The notes under the pieces were generated by a model. That model made no database searches and was not told the origin of the DNA. It saw nothing but the letters and a program-made list of their open reading frames with translations. From Rhodovulum sp. MB263 (GTDB lineage Bacteria; Pseudomonadota; Alphaproteobacteria; Rhodobacterales; Rhodobacteraceae), in assembly GCF_002073975.1 (NCBI RefSeq), contig NZ_CP020384.1, forward strand, positions 558,001 to 622,000: a stretch of DNA of 64,000 nt, written 5' to 3'. Of this stretch, positions 35,030 through 44,807 are shown in pieces. Position 1 is the first letter of the stretch, and each line of letters starts with the position of its first letter. A program made the translations under genes and the position numbers.

Positions 35030-35064
35030 CGCAAGAAAGAGAAAGGGGCCGCCGCAGCGACCCC
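35030..35064 (-). terminator. Rho-independent terminator after groEL
   Basis: On the minus strand, GGGGTCGC-TGCG-GCGGCCCC forms an 8-bp stem (one G-T pair) followed by TTTCTCTTTCTT, 24 bp after the groEL stop. Confidence 0.8.
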
Positions 35065-35087
35065 TTCCCGATATTCGCAAGGGCAGA

Positions 35088-36746
<1,659 letters not shown>

Positions 36747-36775
36747 TTATCTGGTTGTTTCTAAGGGCGAACCGC

Positions 36776-37063
36776 TCAGGCGATGATGCCGAGGATGTCG
36801 CTTTCCTTCATGATCAGCAGCTCTTCGCCCTCGATCGTCACTTCCGTGCCCGACCATTTGCCGAAGAGAACGCGGTCGCCGGCCTTGACCGCCATTTCGA
36901 TCAGCTCGCCCGAATCCTTGCGGGCGCCTTCGCCACAGGCGATCACTTCGCCTTCCGCCGGTTTTTCCTTGGCGCTGTCGGGGATGATCAGGCCGCCCTT
37001 GGTCTTCTCATCGCTTTCGACGCGGCGAACGAGAACCCGGTCGTGCAAAGGTTTGAATGCCAT
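36776..37063 (-). CDS. groES: 10-kDa co-chaperonin GroES
   Basis: A 95-residue GroES, first gene of the groESL operon. It begins [20 protein letters not shown]. The mobile loop that binds GroEL is [20 protein letters not shown], and the C-terminus is [16 protein letters not shown]. It caps the GroEL cavity. A CIRCE inverted repeat lies 35 bp before the start, pointing to HrcA repression. Confidence 0.98.
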   Translation of the reverse strand: MAFKPLHDRVLVRRVESDEKTKGGLIIPDSAKEKPAEGEVIACGEGARKDSGELIEMAVKAGDRVLFGKWSGTEVTIEGEELLIMKESDILGIIA

Positions 37064-37097
37064 GTTCGAACGCTCCTTGGTTCTGGGTGCCGAGGTT

Positions 37098-37124
37098 TTA
37101 TCACTCGCACCCGGTGAGTGCTAA
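37098..37124 (-). promoter_or_regulatory. CIRCE element (HrcA operator) of groESL
   Basis: On the minus strand TTAGCACTC-N9-GAGTGATAA matches the consensus TTAGCACTC-N9-GAGTGCTAA with one mismatch in the second arm. It sits directly upstream of groES. HrcA would repress here and release on heat shock. hrcA itself is not in the window. Confidence 0.95.
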
Positions 37125-37432
37125 TGAGGCGGAGATAGGAAAGCCGCGACTGGCTGTCAAGCATCGGCCCGGCGAAAAAATTGCGAAAAAAACGCCTGCC
37201 CGAGGCCGCTTGGCACCTGCGCGGAGATACCGCGAACGGGCAGCGAACCGGGCACGAACAAAGTCCGAACGCTTCCTTGGCGCCACGACGCCAGGATGGC
37301 AGAGGCTCGGCGCGGGAAGGCGCCGTCCGCTCATGCTGCAGCGCAGAAAGGGTGTGCGGGCCCGGGTGACAACTGCGCGCGCCGCTTCTATAAGGGCGCC
37401 GACCTCAGACATCCGCAAATTGGGCACATGAC

Positions 37433-38353
37433 ATGACGATCAAGGTTATCGGCCACAAGGCCCCCGACACCGACTCCACCGGCTCGCCGCTGATCTGGGC
37501 CTGGTACCTTTCCGAAATCAAGGGCATGGCTGCCGAGGCCAAGCTGCTGGGCACGCCCAATACCGAAGCCCGGTTCGTTCTGGAGCGCTGGGGCTTCGAG
37601 CAGCCCGAGATCATCGCCGATGTCGCCCCGGGCGAGGATGTGGTGATCGTCGATACCAACAACGTCGCCGAGCTGCCCTCGAGGATCAACGAGGCCAACG
37701 TGCTCGCGATCATCGACCACCACCTGCTGCAGGGTGGGCTGAAGACCCGCTCGCCGATCGAGATCACCGTGCGCCCCGTCGCCTGCACCGCCACCATCAT
37801 GTTCGATCTGATGGGCGAGGACGCGGCGAAGATGCCAGACAATATCAAGGGCGCGATGCTGTCCTGCATCCTGTCCGACACGCTGGAATTCCGCTCGCCG
37901 ACGACGACGCCTGCCGATACCGCCGTCGCCGGACGGCTCGCCGCCGAGCTCGATATCTCGATCCCGGACTATGCTGCCGAGATGTTCGCGGCCAAATCCG
38001 ACGTCTCGGCCTTCTCGGATGCCGAACTGCTGCGGATGGATTCCAAGCAATACGAGGTCGCGGGCAAGAAATTCCGCGTCTCGGTGCTGGAAACCACCTC
38101 GCCCAAGACCGTGCTCGACCGCAAGGACAGCCTGATGCAGGCGATGACCGGCGTGGCCGAAGAGGATGGCGCCGATCAGGTTCTGCTCTTCGTCGTCGAT
38201 ATTCTCCGGCAGGAGGCCACGCTTCTGGTGCCGAACGAGCTGGTCAAGGCGGTGGCCGAGAAGAGCTTTGCCGCCACTGTCGCGGGCGACACCGTGGTGC
38301 TGCCGGGCATCGTCAGCCGCAAGAAGCAGATCATCCCGAATCTGCAACTCTGA
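37433..38353 (+). CDS. ppaC: Manganese-dependent inorganic pyrophosphatase
   Basis: A 306-residue family II pyrophosphatase of the DHH superfamily. Metal ligands are in TIKVIGHKAPDTDSTGSPLI (His8, Asp12 and Asp14 of HxPDTDS), VVIVDTNNVAELP (Asp) and LAIIDHHLLQGGL (DHH motif). The C-terminal DHHA2 domain includes the substrate-binding SRKKQIIPNL. It hydrolyses pyrophosphate to phosphate, pulling biosynthetic reactions forward. It is divergent from groES with about 370 bp between starts. A hairpin follows the stop. Confidence 0.95.
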   Translation: MTIKVIGHKAPDTDSTGSPLIWAWYLSEIKGMAAEAKLLGTPNTEARFVLERWGFEQPEIIADVAPGEDVVIVDTNNVAELPSRINEANVLAIIDHHLLQGGLKTRSPIEITVRPVACTATIMFDLMGEDAAKMPDNIKGAMLSCILSDTLEFRSPTTTPADTAVAGRLAAELDISIPDYAAEMFAAKSDVSAFSDAELLRMDSKQYEVAGKKFRVSVLETTSPKTVLDRKDSLMQAMTGVAEEDGADQVLLFVVDILRQEATLLVPNELVKAVAEKSFAATVAGDTVVLPGIVSRKKQIIPNLQL

Positions 38354-38370
38354 CCGCTGATACGAGTTTC

Positions 38371-38394
38371 GGAGGCGCCGCATCCGGCGCCTCC
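38371..38394 (+). terminator. Hairpin terminator after ppaC
   Basis: A perfect 10-bp stem GGAGGCGCCG/CGGCGCCTCC with loop CATC lies 17 bp after the ppaC stop and is followed by CTGCTTTC. The T run is weak, so some read-through into the HAD gene is possible. Confidence 0.6.
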
Positions 38395-38416
38395 CTGCTT
38401 TCAAGGAAATGCGCCC

Positions 38417-39286
38417 ATGACACCGATCATCGAGAGCCTCGACGAGGTCTCGTCCCGCTACAAGGCTCTCTTCGTCGATCTCTGGGGCTGCCTGCATAAC
38501 GGGCGCGAGCCCTTCGCCGAGGCCGTCGCAGCGCTTCAGCGCTACCGTGCCCAGGGCGGCAAGGTGGTGCTGCTGACCAATGCGCCGCGCCACCGCAAGG
38601 CGGTCGAGGGCCAGCTCGAGGAGATCGGCGTCGCCCGCGACAGCTGGGACACCATCGCCACCTCTGGCGACAGTGCCCGGGCCGCGCTGTTCCGCGGCAT
38701 TGTCGGCAAGCGGGTCTATTTCATCGGCATCGATTTCGACCTGACCTTCTTCGACCCGATCGGCATCGTTCGCGACCCGGTCGAGATCGAGCGGGTCCCG
38801 TTGGAAGAGGCCGAGGGCATCGTCTGCACCGGCCCGTTCGATTCGCATGCCGATCCGGACGTGCTGCGCCCGCAACTGCTGTATGCCAAGCAGAAGGGGC
38901 TCAAGCTGCTTTGCGCCAACCCCGATCTGGTGGTCGACCGGGGCGAGACCCGCGAATGGTGCGCAGGCGCCATCGCCGAGCTTTATACCAGGATGGGCGG
39001 CGAGAGCCTCTATTTCGGCAAGCCCCAGCCGCCGATCTACGATCTGGCCCGGCAACGGCTGGCCGAATTCGCAGATGTGTCCGATTCCGAGATCCTGTGC
39101 ATCGGCGATGGCATCCGTACCGACATCGCGGGTGCCATCGGCGAGGATCTCGATTCGCTCTTCATCTCGGGCGGGCTCGCCGCGGCCGAGACCGAGACCC
39201 GGCACCAGCCCGACCCCGAACGGCTTGACGCCTTCCTGAAACAGCACATGGCCAGCCCGACCTACGCCATCGGCTTCCTGCGCTGA
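38417..39286 (+). CDS. TIGR01459-family HAD hydrolase
   Basis: A 289-residue class IIA HAD protein related to NagD and 4-nitrophenylphosphatases. Motif I is ALFVDLWGCLHNG: Asp21 is the nucleophile, but the residue two on is Trp, where an Asp acid/base usually stands. Motif II is VVLLTNAPRHRKAV, the Lys of motif III is in FGKPQPPIYDLA, and motif IV is CIGDGIRTDIAGAIGED. This DLWG variant is characteristic of TIGR01459, an alphaproteobacterial family of unknown substrate. It follows ppaC on the same strand, separated by a weak hairpin. Confidence 0.87.
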   Translation: MTPIIESLDEVSSRYKALFVDLWGCLHNGREPFAEAVAALQRYRAQGGKVVLLTNAPRHRKAVEGQLEEIGVARDSWDTIATSGDSARAALFRGIVGKRVYFIGIDFDLTFFDPIGIVRDPVEIERVPLEEAEGIVCTGPFDSHADPDVLRPQLLYAKQKGLKLLCANPDLVVDRGETREWCAGAIAELYTRMGGESLYFGKPQPPIYDLARQRLAEFADVSDSEILCIGDGIRTDIAGAIGEDLDSLFISGGLAAAETETRHQPDPERLDAFLKQHMASPTYAIGFLR

Positions 39287-39330
39287 TCCCGGTCCCGTTC
39301 GCTCGGGTCCTTGTGCCCGGCCCTGTCCGG

Positions 39331-39363
39331 GGCGCGCAAGAGCTTGCGCGCCCTGGCCTTTTC
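39331..39363 (+). terminator. Hairpin terminator after the HAD gene
   Basis: A perfect inverted repeat GGCGCGCAAG-AG-CTTGCGCGCC (39331-39352) is followed within 7 bp by TTTTCC. It lies 45 bp after the HAD stop. Confidence 0.65.
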
Positions 39364-39565
39364 CTGACATGGCCCTTGCCTTGCCCGGCATTCCGGCCCA
39401 GCATGCCCCTGCAGGTCGGGCGCTGGCCGGGTGAAATGATGAAACTCCCGACGCAAGAAAGTTGCTTTCTGGTTCCGCTTTGTGGCGAAAAATTACCCTC
39501 CTGCATTGCGGCAGGGTGATATCTTCGCTATGCTGCGGTGCAACATGATCCACCGGGGGCCGGGA

Positions 39566-40009
39566 ATGCTCGACAACATGCCACGCGGAACGATTTGTAT
39601 CGAGGAACTCGAGATCGGTATGTGCCGCCATCTGCGCAAGCAGGTGACCGACCGCGATATCGAGATGTTTGCCGAGGTCTCGACCGACTGCAACCCGGTA
39701 CATCTGGACGACGATTACGCGATGGAGACGATCTTCGAGGGCCGGATCGCCCATGGCATGCTGACCGCCAGCCTGATCTCGGCGGTGATCGGCGAACAGC
39801 TTCCGGGCCATGGCACGATCTATCTGGGCCAGACCCTGAAATTCATGGCGCCCGTGCGTCCCGGCGACATGGTGCTGGCCGAGGTCGAGGTCAAGAGCAT
39901 CGACCATGCGCGCCGTCGGGTGACGCTGGATTGTCGCTGCCTGGTCGACGGCAAGCCGGTTCTGAAGGGCGAGGCCGTGGTGCTGGCGCCCAGCAAGAAA
40001 TTCGATTGA
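39566..40009 (+). CDS. MaoC family dehydratase (hot-dog fold)
   Basis: A 147-residue single hot-dog hydratase. The catalytic motif is DCNPVHLDDDYAMETIFEGR followed by IAHGML, the (R)-specific enoyl-CoA hydratase motif with conserved Asp and His. KFMAPVRPGDMVLAEVEV is the usual second block. The likely reaction is hydration of trans-2-enoyl-CoA to (R)-3-hydroxyacyl-CoA, as in PhaJ. The start at 39566 (MLDNMPRGTICIEELEIG) is chosen from homology; the frame is open back to 39482. It lies 31 bp before ribF. Confidence 0.87.
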   Translation: MLDNMPRGTICIEELEIGMCRHLRKQVTDRDIEMFAEVSTDCNPVHLDDDYAMETIFEGRIAHGMLTASLISAVIGEQLPGHGTIYLGQTLKFMAPVRPGDMVLAEVEVKSIDHARRRVTLDCRCLVDGKPVLKGEAVVLAPSKKFD

Positions 40010-40040
40010 CGCGGCCCGGCCTCCGGTGCAATCGGGGGCC

Positions 40041-41003
40041 ATGCAGACCTTTGCCTCCTGGACCGGAAACGCCACGGGCGACCGCGGCGCCGCGGTCGCT
40101 ATCGGCAATTTCGACGGCGTTCATCTCGGCCACCGGGTGGTGATCGAGGCGGCCCGGACCGAGGCAGAGCGCCTGGGCGTGCCGCTGGGCATCCTGACCT
40201 TCGAGCCGCATCCGCGCGAGTTCTTCGCCCCCGACGCGCCCCCGTTCCGGCTGATGAATGCCGAGGCCCGTGCCAACCGGCTGGCCAAGCTGGGGATCGA
40301 TCACCTGTACGAACTGCCCTTCGACGCGCGTCTCGCGGGGCTCTCGCCCGAAGCCTTCGCGCAGCAGGTCATCGTCGACGGTCTGGGGCTGTCCCATGTC
40401 GTCGTCGGCGCGGATTTCTGCTTTGGCAAGGGGCGCGCCGGCACCGTCGCGGACCTGACGCGGTTCGGCGCCGGGATGGGGTTCGGCGTCACCGCCGTGC
40501 CGCTTCTGTCGAACCATGTGGGCGAGGTCTCCTCGACCTCGATCCGCCACGCGCTGAGCGAGGGACGCCCGGGAGATGCCGCCGCGATGCTGGGCCACTG
40601 GCACCGGATCGAAGGCGAGGTGCTGCATGGCGATGCGCGCGGCCGCGATCTGGGCTTCCCGACGGCAAACATGTCGATCCGCGGCCTGCACCGGCCCCGC
40701 TTCGGCGTCTATGCGGTCAGGGTCGACGTGCTCTCTGGGCCGCATCAGGGCTGTTATGACGGCGCCGCCTCGATCGGGATCCGACCGATGTTCGGCGAGA
40801 ATGTCCCGAATTGCGAAAGCTATCTCTTCGATTTCGAGGGCGATCTCTACGGCACCCACCTGTCGGTCGCACTGGTCGAATTCCTGCGCGACGAGGCCAA
40901 ATTCGACAGCCTGAATGCGCTGGTCGCGCAGATGGATGCCGATTGCAGCCGGGCCCGGGCGATCCTGACCGGCGATCGTCCCTTGCCCTTCGCGCGGGAC
41001 TGA
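40041..41003 (+). CDS. ribF: Bifunctional riboflavin kinase / FAD synthetase
   Basis: A 320-residue RibF. The N-terminal adenylyltransferase half has AVAIGNFDGVHLGHRVVIEA (nucleotidyl-transferase GxFDGxHxGH motif) and LTFEPHPREFFAP. The C-terminal kinase half has GDARGRDLGFPTANMSI (PTAN motif) and FGENVPNCESYLFDFEGDLY. It makes FMN and then FAD from riboflavin. The start at 40041 is preferred to an upstream GTG at 40026 because homology begins there. ycgN follows after 4 bp. Confidence 0.95.
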   Translation: MQTFASWTGNATGDRGAAVAIGNFDGVHLGHRVVIEAARTEAERLGVPLGILTFEPHPREFFAPDAPPFRLMNAEARANRLAKLGIDHLYELPFDARLAGLSPEAFAQQVIVDGLGLSHVVVGADFCFGKGRAGTVADLTRFGAGMGFGVTAVPLLSNHVGEVSSTSIRHALSEGRPGDAAAMLGHWHRIEGEVLHGDARGRDLGFPTANMSIRGLHRPRFGVYAVRVDVLSGPHQGCYDGAASIGIRPMFGENVPNCESYLFDFEGDLYGTHLSVALVEFLRDEAKFDSLNALVAQMDADCSRARAILTGDRPLPFARD

Positions 41004-41007
41004 GCCG

Positions 41008-41487
41008 GTGGCGCGCCGGCCCCGCAAGACCGATCCGCAAAAGCTGCGCCCGCGATTCTGGGAGCGCGTGGCGCTGAAGGAGATGACGCCCGCCGAATGG
41101 GAGGCGCTCTGCGACGGCTGCGGCAAATGCTGTCTGAACAAGCTCGAGGATGCCGATACCGGCGAGGTCGTCTTCACCCGCATCGCCTGCCGCTTGCTGG
41201 ATGACAGCACCTGCCGCTGTGCCAATTACGCGATCCGCAAGAGCATCGTGCCCGAATGCGTGGTGCTGTCGCCGAAGACGCTGGGCGAGGTCGTCTACTG
41301 GATGCCCGCGAGCTGTGCCTATCGGCGGCTCTGGGAGGGGCGCGGGCTGGCCGACTGGCATCCTCTGGTCTCGGGCGATCCCCAAAGCGTGCACGAGGCC
41401 GGGAAGTCGGTTCAGGGCTGGACCATTCCGGAATTCGATGTTCCGCTCGAGGACTGGGAAGATCACCTCATCGAAGAGGAGCTGTAA
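41008..41487 (+). CDS. YcgN family cysteine cluster protein (UPF0260)
   Basis: A 159-residue protein with the UPF0260 cysteine pattern: CDGCGKCCLNKL, then ACRLLDDSTCRCANYAIRK, IVPECVVLSP and a later Cys in MPASCAYRRL. The CxxCxxCC-type cluster resembles Fe-S or zinc sites of the YkgJ/YcgN group; the function is not known. The start is GTG, 4 bp after ribF, so translation may be coupled. The threonine aldolase gene follows 5 bp later. Confidence 0.9.
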   Translation: MARRPRKTDPQKLRPRFWERVALKEMTPAEWEALCDGCGKCCLNKLEDADTGEVVFTRIACRLLDDSTCRCANYAIRKSIVPECVVLSPKTLGEVVYWMPASCAYRRLWEGRGLADWHPLVSGDPQSVHEAGKSVQGWTIPEFDVPLEDWEDHLIEEEL

Positions 41488-41492
41488 CAGCC

Positions 41493-42548
41493 ATGCATTT
41501 TGCCTCGGATAACACGTCGCCGGTGCCGCCGCAGATCCTGGATGCCCTGATCGGGGCCAATCACGGCTATGCCATGTCCTATGGCAGTGACGCGATCATG
41601 GCCGATGTCCGCGCGATGATCCGCGAGACCTTCGAGGCGCCCGAGGCCGAGGTCTATCTGGTCGCGACCGGCTCTGCCGCCAATGCGCTGTCGCTGGCGC
41701 TGCTTTGTCCGTCCTGGGCCACGGTCTTCTGCCATCGCAACGCGCATATCGAGGAAGACGAATGCGGCGCGCCGGAATTCTATACCGGCGGTGCCAAGCT
41801 GACGCTGGTCGAGGGCGCCGATGCGAAGCTGACCCCCGAGGCGCTGCACGGGGCCATCGCCCATGCCGCCCGGGCGGGTGTGCACAATGTCCAGCGCGGC
41901 GCGGTCTCGCTCACCAATGCGACCGAGCTCGGCACGGTCTATTCCGCCGCCGAGGTCGCCGCCCTGACTGCGGTCGCGGCAGAATACGACCTGCCGGTCC
42001 ACATGGACGGCGCGCGCTTTGCCAATGCGCTGGTCTCGACCGGCGCCAGCCCGGCCGAGATGACCTGGAAAGCGGGCATCGACGTCCTGTCCTTCGGCGG
42101 CACCAAGAATGGCTGCATGGGGGTCGAGGCGGTGGTGCTGTTCGATCCGGCCCATGCCTGGGAATTCGAGCTCCGGCGCAAGCGGGGCGGGCATCTCTTC
42201 TCGAAGCACCGCTATCTGTCGGCGCAGATGGCCGCCTATCTCAAGGACGGGCTCTGGCTGAAGCTGGGGGCGCGGGCCAATGATGCGGCGGCCCGGCTGT
42301 CGGAGGGGCTTGCCGCGCTTGACCGCGCGACGCTGCTGCACCCGACCGAGGCCAATGCCGTCTTCGCCGCCTTCCCGCGTGAGGCACATCGCCGCGCCCA
42401 TGCGGCCGGGGCGCAGTATTACTTCTGGCCGATGGACCAGTCGCTGGACGGCCCGGGCGATGTCCCCCTGCCGGCGCGGCTGGTCTGTTCCTGGTGCACG
42501 ACCGACGAAGAGGTCGACGCGCTTCTGGCCATCGTCCGGGGCGACTGA
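41493..42548 (+). CDS. Low-specificity L-threonine aldolase
   Basis: A 351-residue PLP enzyme of the beta-eliminating lyase (fold type I) family. The N-terminus is MHFASDNTSPVPPQILDAL with YAMSYGSDAIM. The PLP Lys lies in LSFGGTKNGCMGVEAVVLF, and the PLP-binding Asp in LPVHMDGARFANALVS. It cleaves L-threonine/allo-threonine to glycine and acetaldehyde. It is the third gene of the ribF-ycgN-aldolase run (5-bp gap), possibly linked through PLP/flavin metabolism or simply co-transcribed. Confidence 0.9.
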   Translation: MHFASDNTSPVPPQILDALIGANHGYAMSYGSDAIMADVRAMIRETFEAPEAEVYLVATGSAANALSLALLCPSWATVFCHRNAHIEEDECGAPEFYTGGAKLTLVEGADAKLTPEALHGAIAHAARAGVHNVQRGAVSLTNATELGTVYSAAEVAALTAVAAEYDLPVHMDGARFANALVSTGASPAEMTWKAGIDVLSFGGTKNGCMGVEAVVLFDPAHAWEFELRRKRGGHLFSKHRYLSAQMAAYLKDGLWLKLGARANDAAARLSEGLAALDRATLLHPTEANAVFAAFPREAHRRAHAAGAQYYFWPMDQSLDGPGDVPLPARLVCSWCTTDEEVDALLAIVRGD

Positions 42549-42599
42549 GCCGCGCGCGCCCCGGTTTGAGGTCTGATCCGGGGCCGGACCCGGGGCGCG

Positions 42600-43199
42600 C
42601 TAGAGCTTTCCCGCGAGATGCAGGTCGAGATCGTCGAGCCGGTCCTGGCCCCAGAACCGCTCGTCGTCATCGGTGATGTAGAAGGGCGAGCCGAAGACAC
42701 CCCGGGCGGTCGCTTCTTCCAGATTGGCGGCATAGGTCTCGGCCCCTGCCAGCAGCCCCCGGTCGGCAAGCCCCGGATCGAACCCCGCCGCCTGCAGGCA
42801 GTCGCGAATGACCTCGTCCTGGGCCAGGTCGCGGTCCTCGGCCCAGCAGGCGCGCGCCAGCGCATGAACCAATTGCCCGAGATCGCCGCCACCGGCTGCC
42901 TGCGCGGCAATGATGGCATAGGCGGCGGGCGCCGGATTGGTGGGAAAATGCGCGGGCGCGAGGGACAGTTTCAACTCGGCTTTCGCCGATTGCCGGCGCA
43001 GCTCCTGCAATCTGTAGGCTTTGCGCGCGTCGGACCTCTGGGGCAGGGGCGTGCCGCCGGTACGGGAAAAAAGCGTTATTATATCAACGGGCTTGTAGGT
43101 GAGTGTCGCGCCATGGCGGGCCGCGATCTCTTCCAGCCGGTTGCCTGCCAGATACACGTATGGCGAGATCACAGTGAAGTAATAGTCGATATGGGCCAT
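42600..43199 (-). CDS. 2-hydroxychromene-2-carboxylate isomerase family (DsbA-like)
   Basis: A 199-residue kappa-class GST/DsbA-fold protein. The N-terminus MAHIDYYFTVISPYVYLAGN carries the Ser (SPYxYL) that binds glutathione sulfur. PVDIITLFSRTGGTPLPQRS and RGVFGSPFYITDDDERFWGQ are family blocks; GSPF is the cis-Pro region. NahD isomerises 2-hydroxychromene-2-carboxylate in naphthalene breakdown, but no other aromatic pathway gene is near, so the physiological substrate is open. It is divergent from prs. Confidence 0.87.
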   Translation of the reverse strand: MAHIDYYFTVISPYVYLAGNRLEEIAARHGATLTYKPVDIITLFSRTGGTPLPQRSDARKAYRLQELRRQSAKAELKLSLAPAHFPTNPAPAAYAIIAAQAAGGGDLGQLVHALARACWAEDRDLAQDEVIRDCLQAAGFDPGLADRGLLAGAETYAANLEEATARGVFGSPFYITDDDERFWGQDRLDDLDLHLAGKL

Positions 43200-43304
43200 C
43201 GTGACGCCCCTTCCCTCATAAGGTTTTCAAGACCGTAGCTCGGTGTTAAGCGCTGTCAACGTATCGTTACACGCGCGAATCGGCCGCCGCCGGAGACACT
43301 CCCC

Positions 43305-44330
43305 ATGCACAATATTCACGAACCGAAACTGATTTCGGGCAACGCCAACCGTCCGCTTGCCTCTGCCATTGCCCGGCGGATGTCGATGCATCGGGGCATC
43401 AATGTCGACCTGGTCGACGCCCGGGTCGAACGGTTCAACGACCAGGAGATCTTCGTCGAGGTCTACGAGAATGTCCGCGGCGAGGACATGTTCGTGATCC
43501 AGCCGACCTCGAACCCGGCCAATGACAACCTGATGGAACTGATGATCATGGCCGATGCGCTGCGCCGCTCCTCGGCCGCGCGGATCACTGCCGTGATCCC
43601 CTATTTCGGCTATGCCCGTCAGGACCGTCGCACCAAGGCCCGCACGCCGATCAGCGCCAAGCTGGTCGCGAACCTGCTCACCGAATCCGGCATCGAGCGG
43701 GTGCTGACGATGGATCTGCACGCTGCCCAGATCCAGGGCTTCTTCGACATCCCGGTCGACAACCTCTATGCCTCGCCGATCTTCGCGCTCGACATCGCGC
43801 ATGAATTCAACGGGCTCGCCCCCCAGACGACCGTGGTTTCGCCCGATGTGGGCGGCGTGACCCGCGCCCGCGAACTGGCGCAGCGGATCGGGTCGGGGCT
43901 GGCCATCGTCGACAAGCGCCGGGTGCGCCCGGGCGAGGTGGCCGAGATGACCGTGATCGGCGATGTCGAGGGGCAGATCTGCTTCATCGTCGACGACATC
44001 TGCGACACCGCCGGGACGCTCTGCAAGGCTGCCGACAAGCTGATCGAGGCCGGCGCCAAGGAGGTGCATGCCTATATCACCCATGGCGTGCTGTCCGGCC
44101 CCGCGGTCGAACGCATCCGCAATTCGCAGCTGAAATCGGTGGTGGTGACCGATTCGATCCAGCCGACCGAGGCCGTCCTTGCCACGCCCAATATCCGCAT
44201 CGTGCCGACCGCGCCGCTGTTCGCGCAGGCGATCATGAACATCTGGCAAGGCACCAGCGTCTCCTCGCTCTTCGAGCACGCGACGCTGGCCCCGATCTAT
44301 GAGGGCCTCTACGCCCCGGGCCGCGTCTGA
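43305..44330 (+). CDS. prs: Ribose-phosphate pyrophosphokinase
   Basis: A 341-residue PRPP synthetase, which makes PRPP from ribose-5-phosphate and [23 protein letters not shown] and [20 protein letters not shown] are the ATP-binding region; [20 protein letters not shown] is the family signature; the PRPP loop is [17 protein letters not shown]. The start [19 protein letters not shown] is the conserved alphaproteobacterial N-terminus. The 105 bp upstream separate it from the divergent isomerase gene. Confidence 0.97.
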   Translation: MHNIHEPKLISGNANRPLASAIARRMSMHRGINVDLVDARVERFNDQEIFVEVYENVRGEDMFVIQPTSNPANDNLMELMIMADALRRSSAARITAVIPYFGYARQDRRTKARTPISAKLVANLLTESGIERVLTMDLHAAQIQGFFDIPVDNLYASPIFALDIAHEFNGLAPQTTVVSPDVGGVTRARELAQRIGSGLAIVDKRRVRPGEVAEMTVIGDVEGQICFIVDDICDTAGTLCKAADKLIEAGAKEVHAYITHGVLSGPAVERIRNSQLKSVVVTDSIQPTEAVLATPNIRIVPTAPLFAQAIMNIWQGTSVSSLFEHATLAPIYEGLYAPGRV

Positions 44331-44807
44331 GCCTGGAGGGCCACATGAACGTGCGCCCCCGACGGCTGGCGGCGGAGGATCCGGCGCTGGCCGGGGGGGG
44401 GCTTGAGCTCATCCGCCACAGCGTCGCCTCGAGGGGCGGGCGGCTCTCTTAGCCAGGCTCGCTGCACCGGCTGATGATCTCCGGTATCGCTTTTCACTGA
44501 AGTTGGGCCGAGTTGCGGGAAATGGGCGCGCGCCCCCTGCCTGCATTTCCTCATGTGTTGGTCCGAAAGGCTGTCCCCGGGCAGGATCGCGGTCGATCGG
44601 ATTCGGCGCGGCGATTGCCAGGCCGGGGCGCGGGGCCCGATGCGTTCCCGGTCCCGGTCCCGGTCCCGGTCCCGGTCCCGGAGCCCCGGGGCGAACTGAC
44701 GGAAAACCGGGCGCTCCTGCCGGGCACGGGAGCGGCCGACCGGCTGCAGGGGCCCCACCCGGATCGGGCCGACCGATCCCGATCATGATGGCCGAGGCTG
44801 TGCCGGT
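44331..44807. other. Non-coding stretch with simple repeats after prs
   Basis: About 480 bases between prs and the antiporter gene. It holds a 9-G homopolymer near 44394-44402 and a hexanucleotide array (listed separately). A 35-codon frame from 44345 has a plausible ribosome-binding site but no recognisable product. No terminator stands out. Confidence 0.5.
44646..44681. repeat. Hexanucleotide tandem repeat (TCCCGG)6
   Basis: Six exact tandem copies of TCCCGG. The array is intergenic, so length changes would not shift a reading frame that I can identify. Confidence 0.95.

Noticed and set aside
44345..44452. 35-codon open frame with a ribosome-binding site after prs
   Set aside because: Too short, contains the poly-G tract, and no homology could be recognised.
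44646..44681. CRISPR-like array
   Set aside because: Six direct 6-bp copies with no spacers: a simple tandem repeat.
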